DNA of 64,000 bases from NCBI RefSeq assembly GCF_033898525.1, contig NZ_JAXAFJ010000002.1, forward strand, positions 496,001 to 560,000, read 5' to 3'. Made by a program: the position numbers and the translations under genes. Source of the stretch: Flaviflagellibacter rhizophilus. GTDB lineage: Bacteria; Pseudomonadota; Alphaproteobacteria; Rhizobiales; Methylopilaceae. The notes below the pieces were generated by a model. The model saw nothing but the letters and a program-made list of their open reading frames with translations, was not told where the DNA came from and ran no database searches. Position 1 is the stretch's first letter. Every line of letters starts with the position of its first letter. Positions 17,374 to 29,448 of the stretch are shown here, one piece after another.

Positions 17374-18762
17374 ATGAAGCGTCTGGTTCTTGGCTGCCTT
17401 GCAGGCGCCGGCATGTGGACGGCAGCAGCTGCGGCGGAAAAGCCGCAAGTGCCGCCCCAGCCCGTCACGGCAGAGCCCGTGGCTGCACAGCAGACGACGC
17501 CTCCGCCGAAGACGGTGAAAACCCGGAAGGCGGCGGAAGCCGCACTGGCCGCACCTCTCGTGCTTGTGCCCGCCAAGCCTGCCGCAGGCGCCGCCACGCC
17601 TTCCAGGAGCCCCGCCCGAAGCAAGGAAGCAAAAGCCGCACCGGACCCGAAGGCTGTCCTCTCCGCGCCCGTCGCGAAGACCGCCGCATCCCCCACGCCG
17701 CCGGCCCAACCTGTGGCAGCGGCGGCTTCCGCGCCAAAGCAGGTGGCAAACGCGGCAAAGCCAACCGTCAAGACGATGGCTGCGCCTTCGAAGGCCAGCT
17801 CCGGCGACCAACCCACGACCCCGGCTAACAGCGCCAAGCCCGCTGTGGCGCAGGCGGCGACCACCCCGGGCAGCGTACCGGCCACGGTCACGTCGCAGGC
17901 CGCCGCCAAGCCGGCCAAGCCCACCCTCAAGATCGGCGCTCCTTTGCAGGCATCCCTCGGCTCTTCGCCGTTCGGCCGCGTGCCTTCGCCGCCGTCTCCT
18001 GCCGAGGCCGTGATCGCTCCGCCGGCCGCCGCGACGCTTTCCGGCCCCGCTTCGGCACCGCCGGCAAAGCCCACGGCAACAGCTGCGAACCCGGCCACGG
18101 CCGCCGCCACACCCGCTGCCGTTCCGATGCCGGCTCCATTTCCGTTTACCCGCGCAGCAGCCGCGTCCGGCCCCACCCTCGCCTTCGCCGGTCCCGGCCA
18201 GCCGCTGTCCGGCACCCTGAAACCCGCCGCAAAGGCTGAGCCGGTCGTTACGGGCGCGCTGACGCCTCCTGCGGTCGCGCCTGAAACCATCCCTCCCTTC
18301 GCAGCTCCCTCGCTTCCGGCGGGCAAGGAAGAGATCGCCGGCCTCGTGGCCAAGCACGCAGCCGCGAACGGCGTGCCGTTTGAGTTGGCCCACGGCGTCG
18401 TCATGGTGGAAAGCCGCTACAATGCCCGGGCAACCGGCCCCGGCGGCCATGTCGGCCTGATGCAGATCAGCTATCCCACGGCGGTTTCGCTGGGCTATTC
18501 CGGTGGCCGCGCAGGACTTTACGAGCCGAACGTCAACCTGACCTACGGCATGAAATATCTCGGCGGAGCCTACAAGGCGAGCGGCGGCGACATGTGCGGC
18601 GCCCTTTCCAAATATCAGGGCGGCCATCGCACGGTTGGCGTCACGCGGGCCGGGGCTGCCTATTGCGGCAAGATCCGCAAGATCATGGCCGGAAAGGCCT
18701 CCGGACAGCGAGTAGCCCGCTCAGCCCGGGCCGAGACGAAGAAGACCGCCTCGGCCGACTGA
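17374..18762 (+). CDS. Exported lytic transglycosylase with long Ala/Pro-rich linker
   Basis: 462-residue protein. A signal peptide (about 1-21) is followed by about 300 residues of Ala/Pro/Lys/Thr-rich linker and a C-terminal SLT domain (about 325-445). The domain has the catalytic Glu in VVMVESRYN and the GLMQISYPTA motif. The linker probably spans the periplasm or lets the catalytic domain reach the sacculus. It follows the amidase by 73 nt on the same strand, so the pair may serve muropeptide turnover together. Length variation in the linker is expected between strains. Confidence 0.88.
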   Translation: MKRLVLGCLAGAGMWTAAAAAEKPQVPPQPVTAEPVAAQQTTPPPKTVKTRKAAEAALAAPLVLVPAKPAAGAATPSRSPARSKEAKAAPDPKAVLSAPVAKTAASPTPPAQPVAAAASAPKQVANAAKPTVKTMAAPSKASSGDQPTTPANSAKPAVAQAATTPGSVPATVTSQAAAKPAKPTLKIGAPLQASLGSSPFGRVPSPPSPAEAVIAPPAAATLSGPASAPPAKPTATAANPATAAATPAAVPMPAPFPFTRAAAASGPTLAFAGPGQPLSGTLKPAAKAEPVVTGALTPPAVAPETIPPFAAPSLPAGKEEIAGLVAKHAAANGVPFELAHGVVMVESRYNARATGPGGHVGLMQISYPTAVSLGYSGGRAGLYEPNVNLTYGMKYLGGAYKASGGDMCGALSKYQGGHRTVGVTRAGAAYCGKIRKIMAGKASGQRVARSARAETKKTASAD

Positions 18763-18768
18763 CGCATC

Positions 18769-19170
18769 TCAGCCGGCAGGCGGGTCCAGCAGCACCCAGA
18801 GCCGCGCGATCCGGCCGTCCACGAATTCCGCAGCATCGCTTCCGGTGACGGCCACCGTATGCTCGTCCGGCCCTGCCCTCCACCGCAGCACACCGAAACC
18901 GTGATGCCCGACGGCGGGTGCGTTCGGCGTGAAGCGGAATGTCGGGCCGAACTGCTCCAGCAGTGCGCCCGCGATCTCCGAGATCGCTTCGCGACCGTTC
19001 ACCACCTTCGAGGGCTCGTACATCACCGGGTCGTCGACAAAGATCTCGTCTATTGCGGCCAATCGCCTGACGGCGTCCCGCTCGTTGAAGACGCGCTCCA
19101 GATTGGCGCGCAGAAGATGATCGTAGTCGGGCTCTCCGCTGCCCTGCGTCGGCATTCCAGCATCTGACAT
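18769..19170 (-). CDS. NTF2-like / SnoaL-type protein
   Basis: 133-residue protein with the layout of a nuclear transport factor 2-like fold: an N-terminal helix (LLRANLERVFNERDA), then FVDDPVMYEPSKVVNGREAI, typical of the limonene-epoxide hydrolase/SnoaL superfamily, and a hydrophobic beta-sheet with FGVLRWRAGPD. Members range from isomerases to ligand-binding proteins, so no activity can be assigned. Its 3' end is only 6 nt from the convergent transglycosylase gene. Confidence 0.78.
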   Translation of the reverse strand: MSDAGMPTQGSGEPDYDHLLRANLERVFNERDAVRRLAAIDEIFVDDPVMYEPSKVVNGREAISEIAGALLEQFGPTFRFTPNAPAVGHHGFGVLRWRAGPDEHTVAVTGSDAAEFVDGRIARLWVLLDPPAG

Positions 19171-19254
19171 GGGACCGCATCTCCGGATCGGACCGCGAAC
19201 ATTCGCCGCCCCGGGAGCATAGCATCCTCCACGGTAATGATGGCGCGGCGGCAG

Positions 19255-20163
19255 TTAAGCCGCGCGCGGCTGGCGCGTAGCCAGCGCCACACCGGCCGCA
19301 GCCAGCACCATGCCGCCCATCTGCACGGCGTTGAACGTCTCTCCGAACAACAGCCACGCCATCACGGCCGTGACCGGCGGCACCAGGTAGAGCAGCGCCG
19401 CCGTCTTCACCACCGCGCCACGCCGGATCATCACCAGCAGCAGCATTACGCTGCCGATCGATCCCACCACGACGGACCAGAACAGGCCGATCAGCAGTTC
19501 GGGCGCGAAGTCGAACCGCCCCTCCTCCACGAACCAAGCCACGATGGCGGTCGGGATCAGGGCTGCGGTGAACTGCACGACATTGCCGGTGCGAAGGTCC
19601 ATCTTCAGGCCCGTCCGCTTCTGCCAGATCGTACCGGCCGTAAAGGCGAGCACCGCCATGCCGCCCGAGATCAGGGCCAGCGGCGGAATGTCGCCGACGC
19701 CGCCTCCCATCTTCGGTCCGAGCACCAGCGCCGCACCCAGAAAACCGAGCAGCACGCCTACCCAGCGGCCTAGCCCCACGCGCTCGCCCAGCAAGGGGCC
19801 GGCCACGGCAGCCGTCAGCAGCGGCTGCAGCCCCGCCAGCAATCCCGCAATGCCCGCAGGCAGGCCGTGCTTCACGGCCCAGAACACACCGCCGAGATAG
19901 ATGCCGTGCAGCAGCACGCCGGCGACGGCGAGCACGGCGATTTCCCGGCCATTGCGGGGCCAGGGCGCACCCTGCAGCACGGCGAATCCGGCGAGAAGAG
20001 CGATCGCACAGATGTAGCGGGCGCAGAGAAAGGTCAGCGGGTCGCTGTGCGGGGCGACCAGACGCGCAACGATGAACCCCGTCGACCAGAACAGGACGAA
20101 GAGAAGGGGCGCGGCGGCAAGGAACAGGCCCTCGCGCTCGGCATGTGGATGGGGCGCACGCAT
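19255..20163 (-). CDS. EamA family (DMT superfamily) transporter
   Basis: 302-residue membrane protein with about ten hydrophobic helices arranged as two EamA repeats. The first starts with FVLFWSTGFIVARL, and the second follows GGMAVLAFTAGTIWQKR near the middle. Conserved short motifs include LVLGPKMGG at the repeat junction and a glutamate in GPLLGERVG. EamA proteins export amino acids or metabolites, but no substrate can be inferred here. It is divergent from rnpB. Confidence 0.87.
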   Translation of the reverse strand: MRAPHPHAEREGLFLAAAPLLFVLFWSTGFIVARLVAPHSDPLTFLCARYICAIALLAGFAVLQGAPWPRNGREIAVLAVAGVLLHGIYLGGVFWAVKHGLPAGIAGLLAGLQPLLTAAVAGPLLGERVGLGRWVGVLLGFLGAALVLGPKMGGGVGDIPPLALISGGMAVLAFTAGTIWQKRTGLKMDLRTGNVVQFTAALIPTAIVAWFVEEGRFDFAPELLIGLFWSVVVGSIGSVMLLLVMIRRGAVVKTAALLYLVPPVTAVMAWLLFGETFNAVQMGGMVLAAAGVALATRQPRAA

Positions 20164-20218
20164 GTCCGCTCGCTAGACCCGCCGGCGCGCGGCGGCAAGC
20201 CATACCAACCGACAAAGC

Positions 20219-20247
20219 TTGCTTTCCGCCGCGCTGGTCCTCTATTG
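20219..20247 (+). promoter_or_regulatory. Candidate sigma-70-type promoter of rnpB
   Basis: A -35-like TTGCTT (20219-20224) and a -10-like CTATTG (20242-20247) are separated by 17 bp. The -10 ends 6 nt before the predicted 5' end of the RNase P RNA. The -10 is weak, so this is tentative. Confidence 0.4.
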
Positions 20248-20251
20248 GACC

Positions 20252-20638
<387 letters not shown>

Positions 20639-20690
20639 CTTTCATTTCCGGACTCCCGCCCCGTGGCGCGGGCGGCGGGCGGCGCGGACC

Positions 20691-21476
20691 CTATGGCCCC
20701 CTCGCCTTTTGCAGCCGGCCCGCGACGCGGCGCGACAGCAGGCGTGGCGCGAACTTGCCGAGCGTGCTGCCGATGCGGTTCAGCGCACCGGGAATCTCGA
20801 TGGCGACGTTCGCGCGATAACCCTCATAGCCGGCCCGCGCCACGCTCTTCGCATCGGCGCCGCTCGAGAACAGCTTCGATCCTTGAAGGTCCGCGACCTT
20901 CGCGAACTCCGTCGCCACGGGGCCGGGACACAGGGCCGAAACCTTGACGCCAAAAGGCTTCGCCTCCTCGTGCAACGCCTCTGACAGCGAGAGAACATAG
21001 GCCTTGGTGGCGTAGTACACCGCCATGTAAGGCCCGGCCTGGAAGGCGGCCATGGATGCAAGGTTGAGGATTCCGCCGCGCCGCCGTTCGATCATTCCCG
21101 GCAGGAAGAGGCGCGACAGCTCGGTCAAGGCCACCATGTTCAGCTGCATCATCTCCGACTGCCGGTCCGCCGACAGCGCGTGGAACGGCCCGCGCAGCCC
21201 GAAGCCCGCATTGTTAACGAGCGTGTGCAGGACGATGCCCTTCGCGGCCATGGCGTCGTGGAGCGCGTGCGAAGCACCGGCCTCGGCCAGGTCCATCGGC
21301 AGCACCTCGACACGGATGCCGTGGGCCGTGGAAAGTTCATCGGCCAGCGCCTGCAGCCGGTCCGCCCGCCGTGCCACCAGAACAAGGCTGTAGCCATCCG
21401 CCGCGAACAGCCGCGCCAGTTCGACACCGATGCCTGCAGAGGCCCCGGTGATAAGCGCCCATTCGTTATCAGCCAT
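20691..21476 (-). CDS. Short-chain dehydrogenase/reductase
   Basis: Classical SDR of about 261 residues. The cofactor loop TGASAGIG lies near residues 10-17, NNAGFG near 85, and the catalytic Ser/Tyr/Lys pattern is in SMAAFQAGPYMAVYYATKAYVLSLSEAL near 135-165. Substrate unknown. The start was set at the ATG at 21474-21476, just before the conserved beta strand; an ATG 15 nt upstream is equally possible. It is convergent with rnpB. Confidence 0.9.
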   Translation of the reverse strand: MADNEWALITGASAGIGVELARLFAADGYSLVLVARRADRLQALADELSTAHGIRVEVLPMDLAEAGASHALHDAMAAKGIVLHTLVNNAGFGLRGPFHALSADRQSEMMQLNMVALTELSRLFLPGMIERRRGGILNLASMAAFQAGPYMAVYYATKAYVLSLSEALHEEAKPFGVKVSALCPGPVATEFAKVADLQGSKLFSSGADAKSVARAGYEGYRANVAIEIPGALNRIGSTLGKFAPRLLSRRVAGRLQKARGP

Positions 21477-21613
21477 GCTTTGCCTGTTCATTATGCACGC
21501 GGGACTTTCGCAAAGCCGCGACGGTGTGTAAACGACGCCTCTAGCCTATCATCGCCGCAACAGCCGCCACGGCCGCGCCTCCGCGCGGGCGCAACGTCAC
21601 GGAACGCCCCAAC

Positions 21614-24880
<3,267 letters not shown>

Positions 24881-24903
24881 TGGGGATTGAAACCCGCAAC
24901 CTG

Positions 24904-24951
24904 TGACTGGCACCGCGCTGGCCGAAACGGCCTCGTGTGCCGGTCATTTTT
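24904..24951 (+). terminator. Rho-independent terminator after carB
   Basis: The outer stem TGACTGGCAC pairs with GTGCCGGTCA (one G-U wobble), and an inner GGCC/GGCC stem closes the loop. TTTTT follows at 24947-24951. It separates carB from greA. Confidence 0.8.
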
Positions 24952-24971
24952 GCGCTTAAGAGAAGAGCATC

Positions 24972-25445
24972 ATGGAAAAAGTTCCGATGACCGCTTCCGG
25001 CCACGAATCGCTGGAGGTTGATCTGAAAAGGCGCACCAACGAGGAGCGCCCGCGGATCATTGCGGCCATCGCAGAGGCTCGCAGCCATGGCGACCTGTCC
25101 GAGAACGCGGAATATCACGCCGCCAAGGAACAGCAGAGCCTCAACGAAGGCCGCATCGCCGAGATCGAGAGCATCCTCGCCCGCGCCGAGATCATCGACC
25201 CCACCAAGCTGAAGGGCGAATTGATCACATTCGGCGCCACGGTGAAGCTGGTGGACGAGGACACCGAAGAAGAGCGCACCTACCAGATCGTCGGCGAGTT
25301 CGAGGCCGATGTGAAAAAGGGCCGCATCTCCATCACCTCCCCCATCGCGCGCGCCCTCGTCGGCAAGCGCAAGGGTGATGTGGTCGAGGTGACCGCTCCC
25401 GGTGGCGCCAAGAGCTACGAGATCCTGGACATCCGTTTCGAGTAA
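24972..25445 (+). CDS. greA: Transcription elongation factor GreA
   Basis: Binds the RNA polymerase secondary channel and stimulates cleavage of backtracked transcripts. The N-terminal coiled coil has the acidic tip LSENAEYHAAKEQQ near residue 40. The C-terminal FKBP-like domain has GATVKLVDEDTEEERTYQIVG near 90 and SPIARALVGKRKGD near 120. The 157-residue length is normal. In Sinorhizobium the LPS core gene lpsB lies next to greA, and the same neighbour appears here. Confidence 0.97.
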   Translation: MEKVPMTASGHESLEVDLKRRTNEERPRIIAAIAEARSHGDLSENAEYHAAKEQQSLNEGRIAEIESILARAEIIDPTKLKGELITFGATVKLVDEDTEEERTYQIVGEFEADVKKGRISITSPIARALVGKRKGDVVEVTAPGGAKSYEILDIRFE

Positions 25446-25488
25446 CGGGTTCAGTTTCCGGCAAGGACTGGAGCGGTAAGGTGCCAAT

Positions 25489-25566
25489 GGCCCGGTGGGG
25501 GAGCGACTACCCGCAGGCGGTGCAACGCCTGACCAGCTCCGGTTCAAGTCCGGAGCCGGGCCTCCA
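25489..25566 (+). tRNA. tRNA-Cys(GCA)-like sequence with noncanonical geometry
   Basis: A 7-bp acceptor stem (GGCCCGG with CCGGGCC), discriminator T and encoded CCA frame a typical T arm (TCCGG, loop TTCAAGT, CCGGA). Discriminator U with UCCA and a GCA triplet following T521 suggest tRNA-Cys. Several parts do not fit a standard tRNA. The anticodon stem AGGCG/CGCCT closes a 6-nt loop (GTGCAA) instead of 7. One extra nucleotide (G555) joins the T stem to the acceptor, giving 7+6 or 8+5 bp. The D loop (AGCGACTA) lacks the GG pair. It is either a divergent functional tRNA, a decayed tRNA gene or a remnant attachment site. Confidence 0.45.
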
Positions 25567-25581
25567 TATCCTTCGTGCGCC

Positions 25582-26673
25582 GTGAGCCGCGGACCTAGAC
25601 CAGGAGAGGTCGGCACACGTGCCGACCTCCGCAACATCGACATCGTGGCGCCAAATCTGAACCGGCGCTTCTCCGGCGTCACCGCCACGGTGCAGGTGCT
25701 GCTTCCTCTCCAGGCGCGCTCGCTCGCGATTGCCTGTCTGGGCCACCATCTGCCGACGGGCGTGCCGAGCTTGCGCTGGCGCGACATCCTCATCCACGGC
25801 TGGAGCCGCCCGAAATCGGCACCCGTTCGCATATGGCACGCCCGCCGCAACATCGAGATGCTGGCCGGCGTCCTCCTCCGCGACCTCCTGCGCCAGCCAT
25901 GGCGGCTGGTCTTCACCTCTGCGGCACAGCGCCGCCACAGCCGCTACACCCGTTGGCTGATCCGGCGCATGGACGCGGTAATCGCGACGTCTCCGCAGGC
26001 CGCCCGCTTCCTCGAAGTTCCGGCCACCATCATCATGCACGGCGTCGACCTGGAACGCTTTCGCCCAGCCGCGGACCGCACCTCGGAATGGGCTGCCACC
26101 GGCCTGCCCGGCCGCTACGGCATCGGCGCCTTCGGGCGCGTCCGGCACCAGAAAGGCACCGACCTTTTCGTGGAGGCCATGTGCCGCCTCCTGCCCCGTT
26201 ATCCGGACTTCACGGCCGTCATCATCGGCTTGGTGACGCCGGACAATGCCGGCTTTGCCGAAGGTCTGCGCCAGCGCGTAGCACAGGCCGGGCTCGCTGA
26301 CCGCGTGCTCTTCCTCGGCGAACTGCCGGCCGCCGAGATACCCGGCTGGTTCCGCCGCCTCCTCATCCACGTCGCCCCTCAAAGATGGGAAGGCTTCGGG
26401 CTCACACCTCTGGAAGCCATGGCCAGCGGAACGGCGGTCGTTGCCACCCGCGCCGGGGTATTCGAGAGCCTGGTCGAGGATGGAGCGACAGGCTTCATCA
26501 CCGACATCGAGGATCTGGAAGGGCTGGTTGCGCGGCTGGAGACGCTGATGAAGGATCCGGAACGGGCTGCGGCCATGGGCCGAGAGGGGCGCCGGCATGC
26601 GGAGGTACGCTTTGCTCTCGCGGTTGAAGCAGAAAAAATCGCCGCCGTTTACCTGCGAGTATCGCAAGCATGA
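25582..26673 (+). CDS. lpsB: LPS core mannosyltransferase-like glycosyltransferase (GT4)
   Basis: 363-residue cytoplasmic glycosyltransferase 1-type protein. IDIVAPNLNRRFSGVTAT, RIWHARRNIEMLAG and VIMHGVDLERF strongly recall the LpcC/LpsB family that adds mannose to Kdo in the rhizobial LPS inner core. The C-terminal donor site has HVAPQRWEGFGLTPLEAMASGTAVVAT. The start is uncertain. I used GTG at 25582, because no ATG precedes the conserved N-terminus, and it lies only 16 nt after the tRNA-like element. Position next to greA matches Sinorhizobium lpsB. The next gene overlaps its stop (ATGA). Confidence 0.82.
   Translation: MSRGPRPGEVGTRADLRNIDIVAPNLNRRFSGVTATVQVLLPLQARSLAIACLGHHLPTGVPSLRWRDILIHGWSRPKSAPVRIWHARRNIEMLAGVLLRDLLRQPWRLVFTSAAQRRHSRYTRWLIRRMDAVIATSPQAARFLEVPATIIMHGVDLERFRPAADRTSEWAATGLPGRYGIGAFGRVRHQKGTDLFVEAMCRLLPRYPDFTAVIIGLVTPDNAGFAEGLRQRVAQAGLADRVLFLGELPAAEIPGWFRRLLIHVAPQRWEGFGLTPLEAMASGTAVVATRAGVFESLVEDGATGFITDIEDLEGLVARLETLMKDPERAAAMGREGRRHAEVRFALAVEAEKIAAVYLRVSQA
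25606..25629. repeat. 11-bp inverted repeat within the start of the lpsB-like gene
   Basis: GAGGTCGGCAC and GTGCCGACCTC are exact complements separated by AC. It lies 24-48 nt into the coding region as annotated, directly after the tRNA-like sequence. It could be an operator, an mRNA hairpin or evidence that translation begins further downstream. Confidence 0.5.
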
Positions 26674-27554
26674 ATGCGACATCCATGGTTGAGGCGAGTA
26701 CCGGCTTGAGCGACGCGCCCATGATCTCTCCTGAGAACACTCTGTTGTGCATCTTTTCATACAATATGGGCCGATCGCTTCAGATCTGCCTTGGATCGAT
26801 CGAGGAGATGTGCCCGAATTTCCCGGTCATCATCTGCGATGATAGCAGTGAAGATCCTGCCACACGCAACGTGCTCGCCACATGGATGGATGGTGGCGGC
26901 TCCGTTTGGACCAACAACGCGCCAAAGCTCGGGAAGAGGCATGGCAACCTCTACGAGAACATTGGCCACATGTTGAACACCGCCGAAGCGCGCGGGTTCA
27001 CCTATATTCTGATGATCCAAGATGACATGCAGTTTGTGCGGCCCCTGACTTCGGAGATCTGCCGACAATATTCTGATTTGTTCGAGTCCTCTCGGAACGT
27101 CGTACAAGTGGACATCAGGTTCCTCCGGCGAGGATCATACAGGGTGCTACCGGACCTCCGCGCATACGACAACGGTCCGGGAACCGCCTACGCCGACGTC
27201 GGCCTTACACATATCGGGCGGCTGAAAGCGTCTGGCTGGAGGCTGGATGAGGGGGAGCGCGCGAACCGAGACGGTCTTGCGGCTCTCGGCTACCGGCGCC
27301 TCTTCCCATTTTCTGCAGTTGCAATGCACGTTCCTTTTCCGCGCACTTATCGAAAGGGGAAGCCCAAGCTGTCGCTGCTTCCATTCCGTCGTGGGCGATA
27401 CTCGTTCCGCAGCATGACGGCGCAGGAGATTCTTGACATGGACGCGCGTCCGCTCGATCAGCCGCCACTCTTCCGTACCTTTCTACACCCGAAGGACATG
27501 ACCCTTAGCCGTCTTGTCTACTGGTGTAGAAAGGACACCAAGATTTTCAATTGA
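26670..27554 (+). CDS. GT2-like glycosyltransferase, likely surface polysaccharide
   Basis: 294-residue protein with a GT-A type layout. LLCIFSYNMGRSLQICLGSIEEM begins a nucleotide-binding fold, IICDDSSEDP carries the first Asp pair, and YILMIQDDMQFV resembles the metal-binding DXD region. The exact family is unclear. It overlaps the upstream glycosyltransferase by 4 nt, so it is part of the same operon. Base composition is noticeably less GC-rich than in the flanking genes, pointing to a variable or acquired locus. The sugar and acceptor are unknown. Confidence 0.7.
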   Translation: MNATSMVEASTGLSDAPMISPENTLLCIFSYNMGRSLQICLGSIEEMCPNFPVIICDDSSEDPATRNVLATWMDGGGSVWTNNAPKLGKRHGNLYENIGHMLNTAEARGFTYILMIQDDMQFVRPLTSEICRQYSDLFESSRNVVQVDIRFLRRGSYRVLPDLRAYDNGPGTAYADVGLTHIGRLKASGWRLDEGERANRDGLAALGYRRLFPFSAVAMHVPFPRTYRKGKPKLSLLPFRRGRYSFRSMTAQEILDMDARPLDQPPLFRTFLHPKDMTLSRLVYWCRKDTKIFN

Positions 27555-27571
27555 GAACAAAGCCGACCTGC

Positions 27572-28462
27572 ATGTTTCAACCGATCAGCGCATCAGGACG
27601 ACCATGGAGGCGCCGCATCATCAAGCTGGCGCTTGCGGGCGCTGTTGGCTGGTCGCACTCGCACAATTGGCTCCCCAGTCTACGCCTGACGCGGAATGAA
27701 AACGGCGACTACGAAGATATTCTCTATCGTGGCAAAATGATCGCCCAGCTTCAGAAACCGGACCTTCTGCGTGGGATGTTCGCAGGAGGCGAACTGTACA
27801 TCATTGGCAGCGGTCCCTCTGTCGCAACGGCGAAGCTCGACACGGTCAGGCCGCATTCGAGCATCCTTCTCAACGGCGCGTGTTCACTCATCGGCGAGTC
27901 GATCAAACAGCCCTTGGCCATAGCCATCGAGGATGAAAGGTTTGTCTGGCGTCATTTCGACCTGCTGGAGCGGAAGGTCGCGCCGGGGACGATCGTTCTT
28001 CTGTCGCCGGGCGTCATCCGGGCATTATGCGAGATCAGGCCTGGGTGGATTACCAAGATGCAGATCATTCTCGTCGATGACGTTCGCAAGCCCTATGGTC
28101 GCCGTCGGCGCTCCGCGGCAGAACTTCGCGTCATGCCAAACGTCATCCTCAACAAATCCGCCGGAGCAGGCTTCTCGCAGGATCCGGCCATCGGCGTTTT
28201 CCAAGGCGGCTCCGTGGTAGTCTCAGCTCTTCAATTCGGCTCATACTGCCAGCCGTCCATGATTGGCTTGATCGGAATAGACATTTCTAACGCCAGTCAG
28301 CCACGCTTCTATGAAGAGCAGGGGCAGGTTGCATTCTCCGGAATCCAACGCTCCCAAGCACGCATCATACAGCATGTTGAGGTGGCCAAGCAGGCTTGCC
28401 TGAAGCAGGGTACCGGCCTTCGAAGTTACTCGCCTACCTCGCCGCTCAACGAAATCCTCTAG
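27572..28462 (+). CDS. Putative Rossmann-fold protein of the LPS-type locus, MptE/DUF115-like N-region
   Basis: About 296 residues. The stretch LYIIGSGPSVATAKLD followed by SSILLNGACSLI resembles the nucleotide-binding start of DUF115/MptE-like proteins and of some sialyltransferase-like enzymes, which occur in polysaccharide clusters. I cannot assign a family firmly. A TTG at 27551 that overlaps the previous stop would add seven residues; I chose the ATG at 27572. Neighbours on both sides are glycosyltransferases. Lower GC than the chromosome core. Confidence 0.5.
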   Translation: MFQPISASGRPWRRRIIKLALAGAVGWSHSHNWLPSLRLTRNENGDYEDILYRGKMIAQLQKPDLLRGMFAGGELYIIGSGPSVATAKLDTVRPHSSILLNGACSLIGESIKQPLAIAIEDERFVWRHFDLLERKVAPGTIVLLSPGVIRALCEIRPGWITKMQIILVDDVRKPYGRRRRSAAELRVMPNVILNKSAGAGFSQDPAIGVFQGGSVVVSALQFGSYCQPSMIGLIGIDISNASQPRFYEEQGQVAFSGIQRSQARIIQHVEVAKQACLKQGTGLRSYSPTSPLNEIL

Positions 28463-28478
28463 CTGCAGCAAAGAACAG

Positions 28479-29411
28479 ATGCGATTTTTTAGTAAGAAAG
28501 AGCCCTACACGAAGCAGTTGTCGATACTTCCGCCCGCGGCCTCTCGATACAGGCGAGGCGTAGCCGTGGCTGCGGTAGTGAAGAACGAGGCGAGCTATAT
28601 AGGAGAGTGGCTTCATTATCATCGCGCTGTTGGTATCAACCAGTTCATTATCTATGACGATGGATCGACTGACGGAACATCGGAGGTCATACGCCAAACC
28701 GCTCCTCCGGAATCGTTTCAGATCATCCCGTGGGCGGGGCGATTGATCGATGCACCGACAGGCAACATTTTAAATAGTCAGGCCATTGCTTTCGCACATG
28801 CGATCTTGAACTTCGGAAGCGCATACCGGTGGATGGCTTTCATAGACGTCGATGAATTCCTTCTCCCGAAGAGTGCCCGCACAGTCGAAGATGCGCTTGG
28901 TGCAGCGGGCGGCTTTCCCGTGGTTTCGCTGCCATGGCACATGTTCGGTCCGGGCACGCACGTCGAAAGGCCGTCTGGCCCTGTGCTGAGGAATTATACG
29001 ACTCGAGCGGCCGATCCCCTTAGCTCCAAAAAGAACGTGAGTAATTTCAAGTGCATCGTGGACCCATGCGCGGTTTCGAAGGTGAGCATCCACCATTTCG
29101 AATCGACGCAGCACGGCGAGTGCACCGCAAATGATGCCGGCATCAAGGCACCGACAAGGAAAGCTAGAAAAGATAAATCATTCTACTCTTCAGCCAATTT
29201 GCAGTTGAACCACTACTATACCAAGTCACGAGAGGAACTAGAAGCCAAGCTGGCCCGTGGTCCAGCATCGCCAGCGTCGCGACCACGTTATGAGGCGCGG
29301 GTTCGCTCGGCGGTAGCAAGCATCGAGTCAGATCTGGTTGAGGACCGAGCCATGATCGACTTTCTGGATCGCACCGGGATCGAGCTCGAAGGCGGCGGCG
29401 GAGGGGCATAG
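28479..29411 (+). CDS. GT92 / DUF23-like glycosyltransferase
   Basis: 310 residues with the characteristic opening AVVKNEASYIGEWLHYHRAVGINQFIIYDDGSTDGT and the central FIDVDEFLLPK, the Asp-containing donor site of GT92-like enzymes. The second half has YSSANLQLNHYYTKSREE, which also recurs in the family. It is the last plus-strand gene of the low-GC block: a hand count of 28621-28680 gives 27/60 GC, versus 41/60 in carB at 22561-22620. An outer-core or O-chain transferase is a reasonable inference. Confidence 0.8.
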   Translation: MRFFSKKEPYTKQLSILPPAASRYRRGVAVAAVVKNEASYIGEWLHYHRAVGINQFIIYDDGSTDGTSEVIRQTAPPESFQIIPWAGRLIDAPTGNILNSQAIAFAHAILNFGSAYRWMAFIDVDEFLLPKSARTVEDALGAAGGFPVVSLPWHMFGPGTHVERPSGPVLRNYTTRAADPLSSKKNVSNFKCIVDPCAVSKVSIHHFESTQHGECTANDAGIKAPTRKARKDKSFYSSANLQLNHYYTKSREELEAKLARGPASPASRPRYEARVRSAVASIESDLVEDRAMIDFLDRTGIELEGGGGGA

Positions 29412-29448
29412 CCCCGTCGCATGCCTCCTCGGCTGAGGGGCAGGACGC

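Noticed and set aside
25489..25566. Selenocysteine tRNA as an explanation for the 8+5 stacking
   Set aside because: There is no UCA anticodon, no long variable arm and no six-base-pair D stem.
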